Origin: Hydrogenimonas sp.
Lineage (GTDB): Bacteria > Campylobacterota > Campylobacteria > Campylobacterales > Hydrogenimonadaceae
Length of the DNA: 20,515 bases
NCBI GenBank assembly: GCA_015494675.1
Contig: WGAW01000152.1
Span: forward strand, 1 to 20,515
Reading direction: 5' to 3'
Positions 9,030-16,080 of this stretch are shown here, one piece after another; positions within the stretch are counted from its first letter, which is position 1, and the number at the start of each line of letters is the position of its first letter. The notes under the pieces were generated by a model. That model searched no databases. It had not been told where the DNA came from and was given only the letters and a program-made list of their open reading frames with translations. The position numbers and the translations under genes are program-made.

Positions 9030-9469
9030 ATACCCATCAACCCGGCGCCCGAAATCGTATGCCCATCCATCGCACTCAGCAGCTCATGCTTACTCAAGCC
9101 GGCTTCGAGATCGAGAGGTATATCGACTGCATAGAGCTTGAACATATAGCGGTGTGCACCTCCCGGCGGACAGGGGCCTCCATAGCCTATTTTACCGAAA
9201 CTGTTGACCCCCTGTCTTATACCTTCAGAAAGATAGGGCTCGTTGGGAACAGCTTCGGGAAGCACTCCCGGTTTGGGCGGTATGTTGTAAACGATCCAGT
9301 GCACGAAAGTGCCGCCGGGTGCATCCGGATCGTCCATTATCAGCGCTAGTGACTGCGCCTCTGAGGGTATATCGTCAAACTCGAGGGGAATCGATATATC
9401 GTCCCCGTCACATGTATACTTAGCGGGAATATACCCGCCTTCTTCGAATACGGGACTTGAAAGTCTCAT
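9017..9469 (-). CDS. PEBP/YbhB-YbcL family protein
   Basis: Phosphatidylethanolamine-binding-protein (Raf-kinase-inhibitor-like) family of the bacterial YbhB/YbcL type, 150 residues, no signal peptide. It has the conserved anion-binding pocket: DDPDAPGG (46-53), FVHWIVYNIP (55-64) with H57, GYGGPCPPGG (95-104), and HRYMFKLYAVD (106-116). The biochemical role of these proteins in bacteria is not settled. The start at 9469 is well supported: AGGAGGT at 9475-9481, five bases upstream, is the strongest ribosome binding site in the window. It follows the DksA-like gene after a 25-base gap, so the two probably form a two-gene operon. Confidence 0.9.
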   Translation of the reverse strand: MRLSSPVFEEGGYIPAKYTCDGDDISIPLEFDDIPSEAQSLALIMDDPDAPGGTFVHWIVYNIPPKPGVLPEAVPNEPYLSEGIRQGVNSFGKIGYGGPCPPGGAHRYMFKLYAVDIPLDLEAGLSKHELLSAMDGHTISGAGLMGIYER

Positions 9470-9494
9470 CTCTTACCTCCTACGGAAATGGCCT

Positions 9495-9815
9495 CTACAG
9501 GCTCCTTGCGGCCGGGTTCGCCAGAAGTCGGTTGAGAGGAATAGGCTTTCCGCTCTTCTCGTCGACCCCGTATTTTCCGGTTTCGATTCTTTTCAAGGCA
9601 TCGTTCACATCTTTAAGCTCTAGCACCAAAATTCGCAAGATCTCCTTGTCGCGGTCGTTCTCGATCTTCAACTCTGCGAGATCTTCGATATCGTCTATCT
9701 CGTCCTCCGCCGCTATAGCGGCCAACTCGTCGTTGATCTCGCCGATATTTTGTAAAATCCTCTCTTTCTCCTCTTTTAGTCTCTTTTTGAAATAGTCAAG
9801 ATTCAGATTTGCCAT
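9495..9815 (-). CDS. DksA/TraR-like protein lacking the zinc-finger cysteines
   Basis: DksA-family proteins insert a coiled coil into the RNA polymerase secondary channel and modulate initiation with ppGpp. This one is 106 residues with two long helices (about 5-36 and 48-79). The turn between them reads DIEDLA: D42, D45 and A47 match the essential Asp-x-x-Asp-x-Ala tip of E. coli DksA (D71, D74, A76). The region after the second helix, GKYGVDEKSGKPIPLNRLLANP, aligns with the DksA finger, but both cysteines of the first CxxC are replaced (Asp and Ser). The protein stops at AARSL, before the second pair. I checked past the stop and found no shifted continuation carrying CxxC, so this looks like a natural zinc-less form, comparable in principle to Pseudomonas DksA2, rather than a broken gene. 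It is co-oriented with the PEBP-family gene downstream. Confidence 0.85.
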   Translation of the reverse strand: MANLNLDYFKKRLKEEKERILQNIGEINDELAAIAAEDEIDDIEDLAELKIENDRDKEILRILVLELKDVNDALKRIETGKYGVDEKSGKPIPLNRLLANPAARSL

Positions 9816-9842
9816 CTCCCATCCTTTATTATTGATGTTATG

Positions 9843-9918
9843 TTACTCAAATTCCGGGCCAAACCCGCAATTCGGCAGGGCTTGGAGGACCCTACACTCC
9901 ACTCACATTCGGTTTTGC
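9843..9918 (-). repeat. Intergenic hairpin element, copy 2
   Basis: Second copy of the element at 3079-3177. On the plus strand it begins TTACTCAA (9843-9850), has the hairpin CGGGC-CAA-ACCCG at 9855-9867, an AATT-like stretch after it, and ends GGTTTTGC (9911-9918). In minus-strand RNA the stem is CGGGU-UUG-GCCCG: the closing C-G pair of copy 1 becomes U-G, so the stem is kept. It lies between the divergent DksA-like gene and metK, ending 27 bases before the DksA-like start. Confidence 0.5.
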
Positions 9919-9943
9919 CGCTTTTTTCTTTCGGTATGACTAA

Positions 9944-9949
9944 ATTATA
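9944..9949 (-). promoter_or_regulatory. -10 box reading toward the DksA-like gene
   Basis: A perfect TATAAT on the minus strand in an AT-rich stretch, 129 bases ahead of the DksA-like start. If used, the transcript leader would contain the whole hairpin element at 9843-9918. No convincing -35 is seen. Confidence 0.4.
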
Positions 9950-9953
9950 TCAC

Positions 9954-9981
9954 TTTTAGCTTGGTTGGAGTAACCTATAAT
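9954..9981 (+). promoter_or_regulatory. metK promoter
   Basis: A perfect -10 TATAAT at 9976-9981 is preceded 16 bases upstream by TTTTAG (9954-9959), a weak -35 of the kind seen in Campylobacterota. The predicted leader is under 20 bases and contains the AGGAG ribosome binding site, which leaves no room for a SAM riboswitch. Confidence 0.55.
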
Positions 9982-10004
9982 CAATTTTGCACAGGAGATT
10001 GAAA

Positions 10005-11201
10005 ATGTATCTATACACATCGGAGTCCGTTTCGGCCGGACATCCGGACAAATGCGCGGACATCATCGCAGACACCGTCGTCGACAGGCTTCTGCAACTC
10101 GATCCTGCATCGAGAGTGGCGACGGAAGTTTTCATAAGCGGAAGACATATAATAATAGGCGGAGAGGTCAAAACCTCCGCTCCGGTAAGCGAAGGTTTCT
10201 ACCGTCTTTGTGCGACGGACGCGCTTTACAAGATCGGTTATCCCGAAAGCGGTTTCGACGAGAGTCAAACGCTATACCCGGACAATACCCATATAGAGGT
10301 CCTTGTATCGAGACAGTCGCCCGATATCGGCATCGGTGTGGAGCAGGAAGGGGGTGAGATAGGAGCCGGAGACCAGGGGATGATGATAGGATTCGCCACC
10401 GACGAAACACCGGCACTCATGCCGGCGGCACTATTTTACAGCCGAAAGATAAGAGATACGCTCTACCGCTTCGCACTCGAAAACGACAACGAGTACGGTA
10501 TCGATATAAAGACACAGGTTACCATCGACTACAAAACGAAAGATCGTTTCGACTCCAACCGCCCTTTTGCAATAAAGAACATAGTGGCTGCGATTCCGCA
10601 CTCCGAAGATATAGAGATCCGAAACGTCCGTGCGAATGTGCAGGAAATTATAGAGGAGAGCTTGAGAGACGATCCCCTTTTCGACAGGGATGGATGCCGC
10701 TTCCACATAGACGGCACAGGACGTTACGTCAAACACAGTACCCTTGCAGACAGCGGTATGAGCGGCAGGAAGATAGTCGCCGATACATACGGTGCATACG
10801 CACCGGTAGGGGGAGGAGCCCAGAGCAGCAAAGACTATACGAAAGTCGACCGCAGCGGGCTCTATGCCGCACGGTGGCTTGCAAAACATATTGTGGCCTC
10901 CAAAATGGCGAAAAAGGCGATTGTTGAACTTGCATATGTCATAGGCGAAAAGAGCCCGCTGAACCTGACCGTAGATACTATGGGCACTTCACTGGTGTCC
11001 GCGACCGATGAAGAGATATCCGAAAAGCTCGCCTCACTCTTTCCCCTTACGCCCAGATGGATAACCGAGAAATTCGGACTAGACAGTCCCTCTTCGGAGC
11101 GCTTTCTGTATGCCGATGTAGCCGCGCGCGGACAGGTAGGATACGATGACTACCCGTGGGAGAGGCTCGACATGATGGATCTGTTCAAAAATCTTGCCTG
11201 A
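10005..11201 (+). CDS. metK: S-adenosylmethionine synthetase
   Basis: Makes S-adenosylmethionine from methionine and ATP, a cytoplasmic oligomer needing Mg and K. It has 398 residues. Motifs: TSESVSAGHPDKCADIIAD at the N-terminus, GAGDQGMMIGFATDE, DIKTQVTIDY, SGMSGRKIVADTYGAYAP and GGGAQSSKDYTKVDRSG. The usual FVIGGPxGDxGLTGRK loop is replaced by a stretch around YVKHSTLADSGMSGRK that keeps the Asp and the Arg-Lys pair; this form is typical, as I recall, of the Campylobacterota enzyme. The start is ATG 10005, eight bases after AGGAG; an ATG at 9987 would add six residues but has no ribosome binding site. It stands alone under its own promoter, convergent with amrS. Its product is used by radical-SAM MtaB and AmrS and by methyltransferases. 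Confidence 0.97.
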   Translation: MYLYTSESVSAGHPDKCADIIADTVVDRLLQLDPASRVATEVFISGRHIIIGGEVKTSAPVSEGFYRLCATDALYKIGYPESGFDESQTLYPDNTHIEVLVSRQSPDIGIGVEQEGGEIGAGDQGMMIGFATDETPALMPAALFYSRKIRDTLYRFALENDNEYGIDIKTQVTIDYKTKDRFDSNRPFAIKNIVAAIPHSEDIEIRNVRANVQEIIEESLRDDPLFDRDGCRFHIDGTGRYVKHSTLADSGMSGRKIVADTYGAYAPVGGGAQSSKDYTKVDRSGLYAARWLAKHIVASKMAKKAIVELAYVIGEKSPLNLTVDTMGTSLVSATDEEISEKLASLFPLTPRWITEKFGLDSPSSERFLYADVAARGQVGYDDYPWERLDMMDLFKNLA

Positions 11202-11243
11202 GAGCCGCTCTTCCGCAATGCAAATTCCATGTATGTCCCGGCA

Positions 11244-11259
11244 GGAGCCCGACGGCTCC
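11244..11259. terminator. Hairpin between convergent metK and amrS
   Basis: GGAGCC-CGAC-GGCTCC forms a 6-bp GC-rich stem with a 4-base loop in the 104-base convergent spacer. A weaker AT-rich stem TGAAAT/ATTTCA follows at 11267-11284. Neither is followed by a run of T on either strand, so classical intrinsic termination is only a guess; position and symmetry suggest a shared transcript end. Confidence 0.45.
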
Positions 11260-11305
11260 CGGATCGTGAAATCGAAAAATTTCATGAAGGTCTTACACCT
11301 TTCGT

Positions 11306-12331
11306 TCAACTCCAGACGCCTTCGAGACGGTATCCGCAATATGGGCAGCTGCCGTCACTTTTCAAACGGTTGGTTACATACTGGCCGATCGTACCGCGCC
11401 GCTCTATCACCGGTTTGGAACAGGATGGGCAGTAGGTAGACTCGTGCTCTTTATCGTCGATGTTTCCTACATATACATATTTCAATCCCTCCTCTTTTCC
11501 GATTTCGTACGCACGTTTCAACGTAGCTGCGGGAGTGGGCGGAACATCGGTCATCTTGTACATCGGATAAAACGCACTGACATGCCAGGGAATCGCGGGG
11601 TCGAGATCGGCCTGAAATCTGGCTATACCCCTGATCTCTTCGTCAGAATCGTTGTAACCGGGAATGAGCAGCGTCGTCGTTTCGATCCATATCCCTTTTT
11701 TATGGGCGTACTTTATCGTATCGAGCACCGGTTTGAGCCTCGCCCCGCAGATCTCCTTGTAGAAAGAGTCGGTGAACCCCTTGATGTCTATATTCATTCC
11801 GTCAAGGTAGGGCGCCAGCGTATCTATCGCTTTGTGAGTCTCGTAACCGCTGGTAACGTAGATATTTTTCAGACCGGCTTCATGCGCGAGCTTTGCTGTA
11901 TCGAAGGTATATTCGAAAAAGACCACCGGCTCGTTGTATGTATAGGCGACCGACGCACAGCCGTACTCCTTTGCCATCTCCACAACCAGCTCCGGTGCCA
12001 TTTCGCGCCCGAAAATTCTGTGTCCATGCTCTTTGGGATATTGGGAAATATCGAAATTTTGGCAGAATTTGCATGAGAAGTTACACCCTACTGTACCGAA
12101 CGAGAAAGATTTCGTTCCCGGTTGAAAATGGAACATCGGCTTCTTCTCGACCGGATCGACGTTCACGGCTGCGGCAAGCCCGTAAACCAGAAGTTTCAGC
12201 TCTCCGTTTTCAACCTTTCTCACTCCGCATATTCCATACTCCCCTTCATTGAGCCTGCATCTTTGATTGCAAGCTTCACAAAGAACTCTTCCATCATCCA
12301 ATTTTTTAGATAGCCAGGCGGATGCAGACAT
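11306..12331 (-). CDS. amrS: AmmeMemoRadiSam system radical SAM enzyme (AmrS)
   Basis: Radical-SAM protein long annotated as a pyruvate formate-lyase-activating-enzyme-like protein. With the start at 12331 it has 341 residues. A cysteine-rich N-terminus (C18, C21, C25, C35, ending GEYGICGVR) looks like a zinc or iron-sulfur knuckle. The radical-SAM cluster motif is C83-x3-C87-x2-C90 in GCNFSCKFC. A C-terminal rubredoxin-like pair follows: CPSC (301-304) and CPYC (329-332). The AmmeMemoRadiSam companions (Memo and AMMECR1 domains) are not in this window. The longer reading from ATG 12385 is unlikely: a -10-like TATAAC lies just before it, so transcripts would begin near or after that ATG, whereas the ATG at 12331 follows GAGGAG. 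The reaction it catalyses is not established to my knowledge. Confidence 0.9.
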   Translation of the reverse strand: MSASAWLSKKLDDGRVLCEACNQRCRLNEGEYGICGVRKVENGELKLLVYGLAAAVNVDPVEKKPMFHFQPGTKSFSFGTVGCNFSCKFCQNFDISQYPKEHGHRIFGREMAPELVVEMAKEYGCASVAYTYNEPVVFFEYTFDTAKLAHEAGLKNIYVTSGYETHKAIDTLAPYLDGMNIDIKGFTDSFYKEICGARLKPVLDTIKYAHKKGIWIETTTLLIPGYNDSDEEIRGIARFQADLDPAIPWHVSAFYPMYKMTDVPPTPAATLKRAYEIGKEEGLKYVYVGNIDDKEHESTYCPSCSKPVIERRGTIGQYVTNRLKSDGSCPYCGYRLEGVWS

Positions 12332-12387
12332 CTTTTTGCTCTCCTCTTTCTCGATAACCCGATTGTGTGAACATTGATGGGCCATTG

Positions 12388-12393
12388 TTATAT
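12388..12393 (-). promoter_or_regulatory. -10-like box ahead of amrS
   Basis: TATAAC on the minus strand sits in the short spacer between the methyltransferase-like gene and amrS, within an A/T-rich context. It would start transcripts near 12380, consistent with the amrS start at 12331. No clear -35 is present. Confidence 0.3.
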
Positions 12394-12394
12394 T

Positions 12395-12880
12395 TTACCC
12401 TTTTTTTGAGAAAAGTTCGCTCAAACATCTCTTTTTAAAACAGATTGCCGGAACTCTTTTCGAGTATTCGTCGTAAGAGGGTCCGAATTTTCTCCTGCAC
12501 TCCCGCTCTTCGAGCGTCAACACCATAACGATTATAAATATCATCTCAATAGGGGCCAGGATAAGTATGAAAAAGGGTGAACCTATCATGAGAGCCAGGG
12601 CCATTGGGACGAGTGTGAGCCCAAAGAGCATCGGATGTCGCATATGCGCGTAGATCCCTGTGGTCACAAGGGTGTCGGTCTCGAGTCTCGGCGTAGAAGG
12701 CTCCGCTCTTCCCTTTTTTGCAAGCTCCCTGCCTCCCGCAGCGGCGGCACGAAAAGCCATAACCATCAAAAAGAGACCTATAGGCAGTGTAAGAATATGA
12801 TATATAGGGTTAAAAAAGAGCTCTCTGAAATATTGCAGGTCAAAATATAGACTGATCGCGGAGCCGCCTATAAGCAGCAC
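12395..12880 (-). CDS. Isoprenylcysteine carboxyl methyltransferase-like membrane protein
   Basis: Small integral membrane methyltransferase of the ICMT/PEMT-like family (161 residues as drawn). Hydrophobic segments lie at about 1-12 (with upstream residues), 24-44 and 84-122. The family signature is GIYAHMRHPM (75-84), then E125-E126 with FGPSYDEYSKRVP (132-144), which shape the SAM and substrate site. Bacterial members methylate varied or unknown substrates, so no reaction is assigned. The start is uncertain: GTG 12880 is the only usual start in the region, but no ribosome binding site precedes it. The frame stays open back to the glmS stop TAG, in the same frame as glmS. It follows glmS after 48 bases and precedes amrS, so it probably belongs to the same transcript. 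Confidence 0.75.
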   Translation of the reverse strand: MLLIGGSAISLYFDLQYFRELFFNPIYHILTLPIGLFLMVMAFRAAAAGGRELAKKGRAEPSTPRLETDTLVTTGIYAHMRHPMLFGLTLVPMALALMIGSPFFILILAPIEMIFIIVMVLTLEERECRRKFGPSYDEYSKRVPAICFKKRCLSELFSKKG

Positions 12881-12928
12881 ACACCATATCAGAATTCGGA
12901 CGACTACAGAGGCGGATGTAGCGATGCC

Positions 12929-14728
12929 CTACTCCACCGTCACGCTTTTGGCGAGGTTTCTGGGCATATCCACATCGTTCCCGAGGCGAATCGCGATCTC
13001 CATCGAAAGTAGCTGTTCGACGATCATCATTTCGAAAAATTCGAGCATCGGATGCTTGTGCGGATGCGTTAGAATGAAATCATCCGCCAGATCAAACATC
13101 TCCGGCGATATCGAAAGTATCGTGGAGTCCCTGGCGCTGAGCTCTTCGACATTGCTTTTGGTCTTGTCGTAAAGCATGGTTTTGGGCATGAGCGCTATCG
13201 TAAAGAGTTCAGCGTCGGCAAGTGCGATCGGGCCGTGCTTCATCTCTCCCGCAGGATACCCTTCCGCATGCAGGTAACTGATCTCTTTCAGTTTCAATGC
13301 GCCCTCAAGGGCGAGCGGGTAGAAGATATCGCGCCCTATGAAGAAGAATCCGTGACCGTGAAGGTAGCGCTTGGAGAGGCGTTTGCACTTCTCATGCACC
13401 TCGAGTGACTTCTGGAGCACTTTTGGAACATAGCTCATGAATCTCAGCTCCTCTTTTATCGCGTCACGCTTCATGCTTCGGCGCCTCTTGGCGAAATAGA
13501 GCGAAAGCATCCACAACACCATAACCTGTGTAGCGAAAGCTTTGGTACTGGCGACCCCCTTTTCTATCCCCGCACGCGTAAGTATGGTCGCATCCGCCAT
13601 CCTTACTATCGACGAGTTGTCTACATTGCATACTGCGAGGGTCTTCAGCCCCGCCTCTTTCGCCATCCGGAGCGCTTCGAGCGTGTCCGCCGTCTCTCCG
13701 CTCTGGCTTATCACTATAAAAAGTGTATCGTCTGTCAGAAGGGGCTCTTTGTATCTGAATTCGCTAGCTATCTCCACATTCACCGGAATCTTGGAGAGCC
13801 TCTCGAAAAGGTAGCTTGCCGTCAGGGCCGCATGATAGCTCGTCCCGCATGCACATATCTTGATCCTCGTGATGCCCTCCACGAACGCGTCATCTATCTC
13901 TTCAAAAGCGATATCCTCATCGAGCACCCTGCCGATCATCGTATCGCTCATAACCTCGTACTGTTCGTATATCTCCTTCTCCATAAAAAAGCGGTAGCCG
14001 CCCTTTTGTGCGCTCATCTTGTCGCCCTGCAGCGGAACGAAAGAGAGAGAGTCGGGTTCGGTATGCAGGGTCTCGGAGGTTACGAAACCCACTGTACCGT
14101 CCTCCATATACGCCACCTCGTCCGCTTCGCCTATCAAAGGGGCGTCGGAAGAGGCGAAAAATATCTCTCCGCTGCCGCTTCTACCTATTATCATCGGAGA
14201 GCCCTTTCTTGCAAAGAAGATCGTATCGGGAGCCTTTTGGGTTATCAATAGTACGGCATACGCACCGTCGAGCTGCTCAATAGTCGCCTTGAACGCCGAA
14301 AAGAGATCATCGCGGCGTTCCGCTTCGAGCTCGAAGAGGTGTACGATCACTTCGGTATCCGTCTGGCTCAAAAAGGTTACACCCCTATCTTCGAGCATCT
14401 CCTTGATCTCACGGTAGTTCTCTATTATTCCGTTGTGTACAACGTAGCTATACTCACCCATATGGGGATGGGCGTTGAGCTCGGTAGGTTTGCCGTGAGT
14501 CGCCCAGCGAGTATGGCCTATGCCTATACCGGGTCCGTTCGTGGAAAAATCTTTCGTCTTCTCTTCGAGATTCGAGAGTTTGCCGACCGCTTTGAAAGAC
14601 TCTATGCGCCCATCCCGCATCACGGCAATACCGGCGGAGTCGTAACCTCTGTATTCCAGCTCACGAAGCCCTTCGATCAGCCTGCTCTTGATCTCTCTCT
14701 TTCCGATATATCCGACAATCCCACACAT
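12929..14728 (-). CDS. glmS: Glutamine-fructose-6-phosphate aminotransferase (isomerizing)
   Basis: Makes glucosamine 6-phosphate from fructose 6-phosphate and glutamine, the entry to peptidoglycan and LPS amino sugars. It has 599 residues, close to family length. The ATG at 14728 puts the catalytic cysteine at position 2 (MCGIVGYIG), as this N-terminal-nucleophile amidotransferase needs, and AGGAG lies just upstream; an in-frame start at 14752 would bury the cysteine. The glutaminase domain has RWATHGKPTELNAHPH. Two SIS domains follow, with SQSGETADT and the second-half motif AEGYPAGEMKHGPIAL, and the end MPRNLAKSVTVE is standard. The start lies 8 bases after the mnmE stop, whose TAG forms part of the ribosome binding site. 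I saw no glmS-ribozyme-like leader: the gene sits inside an operon. Confidence 0.97.
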   Translation of the reverse strand: MCGIVGYIGKREIKSRLIEGLRELEYRGYDSAGIAVMRDGRIESFKAVGKLSNLEEKTKDFSTNGPGIGIGHTRWATHGKPTELNAHPHMGEYSYVVHNGIIENYREIKEMLEDRGVTFLSQTDTEVIVHLFELEAERRDDLFSAFKATIEQLDGAYAVLLITQKAPDTIFFARKGSPMIIGRSGSGEIFFASSDAPLIGEADEVAYMEDGTVGFVTSETLHTEPDSLSFVPLQGDKMSAQKGGYRFFMEKEIYEQYEVMSDTMIGRVLDEDIAFEEIDDAFVEGITRIKICACGTSYHAALTASYLFERLSKIPVNVEIASEFRYKEPLLTDDTLFIVISQSGETADTLEALRMAKEAGLKTLAVCNVDNSSIVRMADATILTRAGIEKGVASTKAFATQVMVLWMLSLYFAKRRRSMKRDAIKEELRFMSYVPKVLQKSLEVHEKCKRLSKRYLHGHGFFFIGRDIFYPLALEGALKLKEISYLHAEGYPAGEMKHGPIALADAELFTIALMPKTMLYDKTKSNVEELSARDSTILSISPEMFDLADDFILTHPHKHPMLEFFEMMIVEQLLSMEIAIRLGNDVDMPRNLAKSVTVE

Positions 14729-14736
14729 AAAATCTC

Positions 14737-16080
14737 CTATTTTCCCAGACAAAATTCACCGAACATTTTATCCATAATTTCATTAAAATCGACTGGTTTG
14801 GATATGGAGCTGATCGCCGTTATCGCTTCACTCAGGTAAAAAGTGAAAATCTCGAGTTCGCCGTTTAAAAGCGGCTCTTTAGCGCTCTTTACGGCATCTT
14901 TCGTACGCTTCAACGCCTCGATCTGACGGGCCGAAACAAGCAGCAGTTCGTCACCCTGAGCCATTTTCGAGAGTCTCTTTTCCAAGGCTTCGAGAATATG
15001 CTGTGCCCTGTTCTCTTTATTTAGCGGGATTGGGGAGAACCTTTTCAGCTTCGAAATATCGAGCTTTCGAGGCAGATCCGTTTTACTCAGGGCCGCGATA
15101 ATCTCTTTTTCATCTTCGTACCGCTGAAGAAGTGAGAGTATCCGCTCATCCTCCTCGTCCCACGGTGCACTCGAGTCGAAAAGCGCGATTACGATGTCAC
15201 TCTGCTCAACAGCCGCAACGGAGCGCTCTATGCCTATCTTTTCGATAGTATCCGCCGAACGGCGTATGCCGGCTGTATCGACGATGCGTACCAGTTGGCT
15301 GCCGACTCTGATCTGCTCTTCAATCGTATCTCTCGTGGTACCGGCTATGGAGCTGACGATCGCCCTCTCGTAGTTTAGTATGGCATTGAGTAGAGAGCTC
15401 TTTCCCACATTCGGTTTTCCTACGATGGCGACCTTGAAACCCTCTATCAGACCTCTGCGCCTTTCACTCGAAGATACGATCCTCTCCATACTCCGTTCGA
15501 GCTCTTCCAACTGGTGCAAAATGTTGTCCACCAGATCTTCGGGAAGATCCTCTTCGGCGTAGTCGATGGCAACTTCGGCAAATGCGACCGCACGTAGTAG
15601 CCTCTCTCTCGCATCTTCCACAAACTCTCTCAGTTCGCCCTTCATCTGCCGCGCAAGAATTTTGGCCGCATCCGCGCTTTTGGCCTCTATCAGCTTGGCA
15701 ATCGCTTCCGCTTCGGTTAGATCTATTCTGCCGCCGATAAACGCACGCTTCGTAAACTCTCCGGGCTCCGCCGGTCGTGCACCCGCTTCGAATACGGTAT
15801 CAAGTATCTTTTCGGCTACCACCGTACCGCCGTGACACTGGAACTCCACGACATCTTCAGTGGTGAAACTGCGAGGAGCTTTGAAGTATATTACAATCGC
15901 TTCATCTATGATTTCGCCGTCTTTGTCGTAGAGATCTGCAAGTGTGGCGTATCTGGGGGTAAAGGAGGATCTTTTCGTCAACTTTTTCGCTATATCGAGT
16001 GCTTTATCTCCGCTGACACGTACAATCGCTACAGAACCGATCCCGCCGGCGGTAGCCACCGCGGCTATCGTATCATTCAC
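14737..16080 (-). CDS. mnmE: tRNA modification GTPase MnmE
   Basis: With MnmG it installs carboxymethylaminomethyl or aminomethyl groups on wobble U34 of tRNAs. It has 447 residues, the usual size. The N-terminal folate-binding domain starts DTIAAVATAGGIGSVAIVRV. A helical domain follows, interrupted by the G domain: P-loop GKPNVGKSS (221-229), switch TTR (248-250), DTAG (268-271) and SKTD (332-335) for guanine recognition. The C-terminal FCLGK carries C444, the conserved catalytic cysteine. The start is GTG at 16080, overlapping the jag stop (GTGA). The MnmG partner is not in the window. Confidence 0.97.
   Translation of the reverse strand: MNDTIAAVATAGGIGSVAIVRVSGDKALDIAKKLTKRSSFTPRYATLADLYDKDGEIIDEAIVIYFKAPRSFTTEDVVEFQCHGGTVVAEKILDTVFEAGARPAEPGEFTKRAFIGGRIDLTEAEAIAKLIEAKSADAAKILARQMKGELREFVEDARERLLRAVAFAEVAIDYAEEDLPEDLVDNILHQLEELERSMERIVSSSERRRGLIEGFKVAIVGKPNVGKSSLLNAILNYERAIVSSIAGTTRDTIEEQIRVGSQLVRIVDTAGIRRSADTIEKIGIERSVAAVEQSDIVIALFDSSAPWDEEDERILSLLQRYEDEKEIIAALSKTDLPRKLDISKLKRFSPIPLNKENRAQHILEALEKRLSKMAQGDELLLVSARQIEALKRTKDAVKSAKEPLLNGELEIFTFYLSEAITAISSISKPVDFNEIMDKMFGEFCLGK

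Noticed and set aside
9484..9530. Frameshift that truncated a normal DksA
   Set aside because: I read past the stop in other frames and found no CxxC or DksA-like continuation; the finger region already lacks the first cysteines before the stop.
9816..10004. Possible SAM riboswitch ahead of metK
   Set aside because: The promoter -10 at 9976-9981 leaves a leader under 20 bases, and no SAM-riboswitch-like core is seen in the spacer. The hairpin present belongs to the repeated element and faces the other gene.
11444..12076. Open frame of 210 codons opposite amrS
   Set aside because: It is antisense to the radical-SAM core of amrS, with no recognisable domain.
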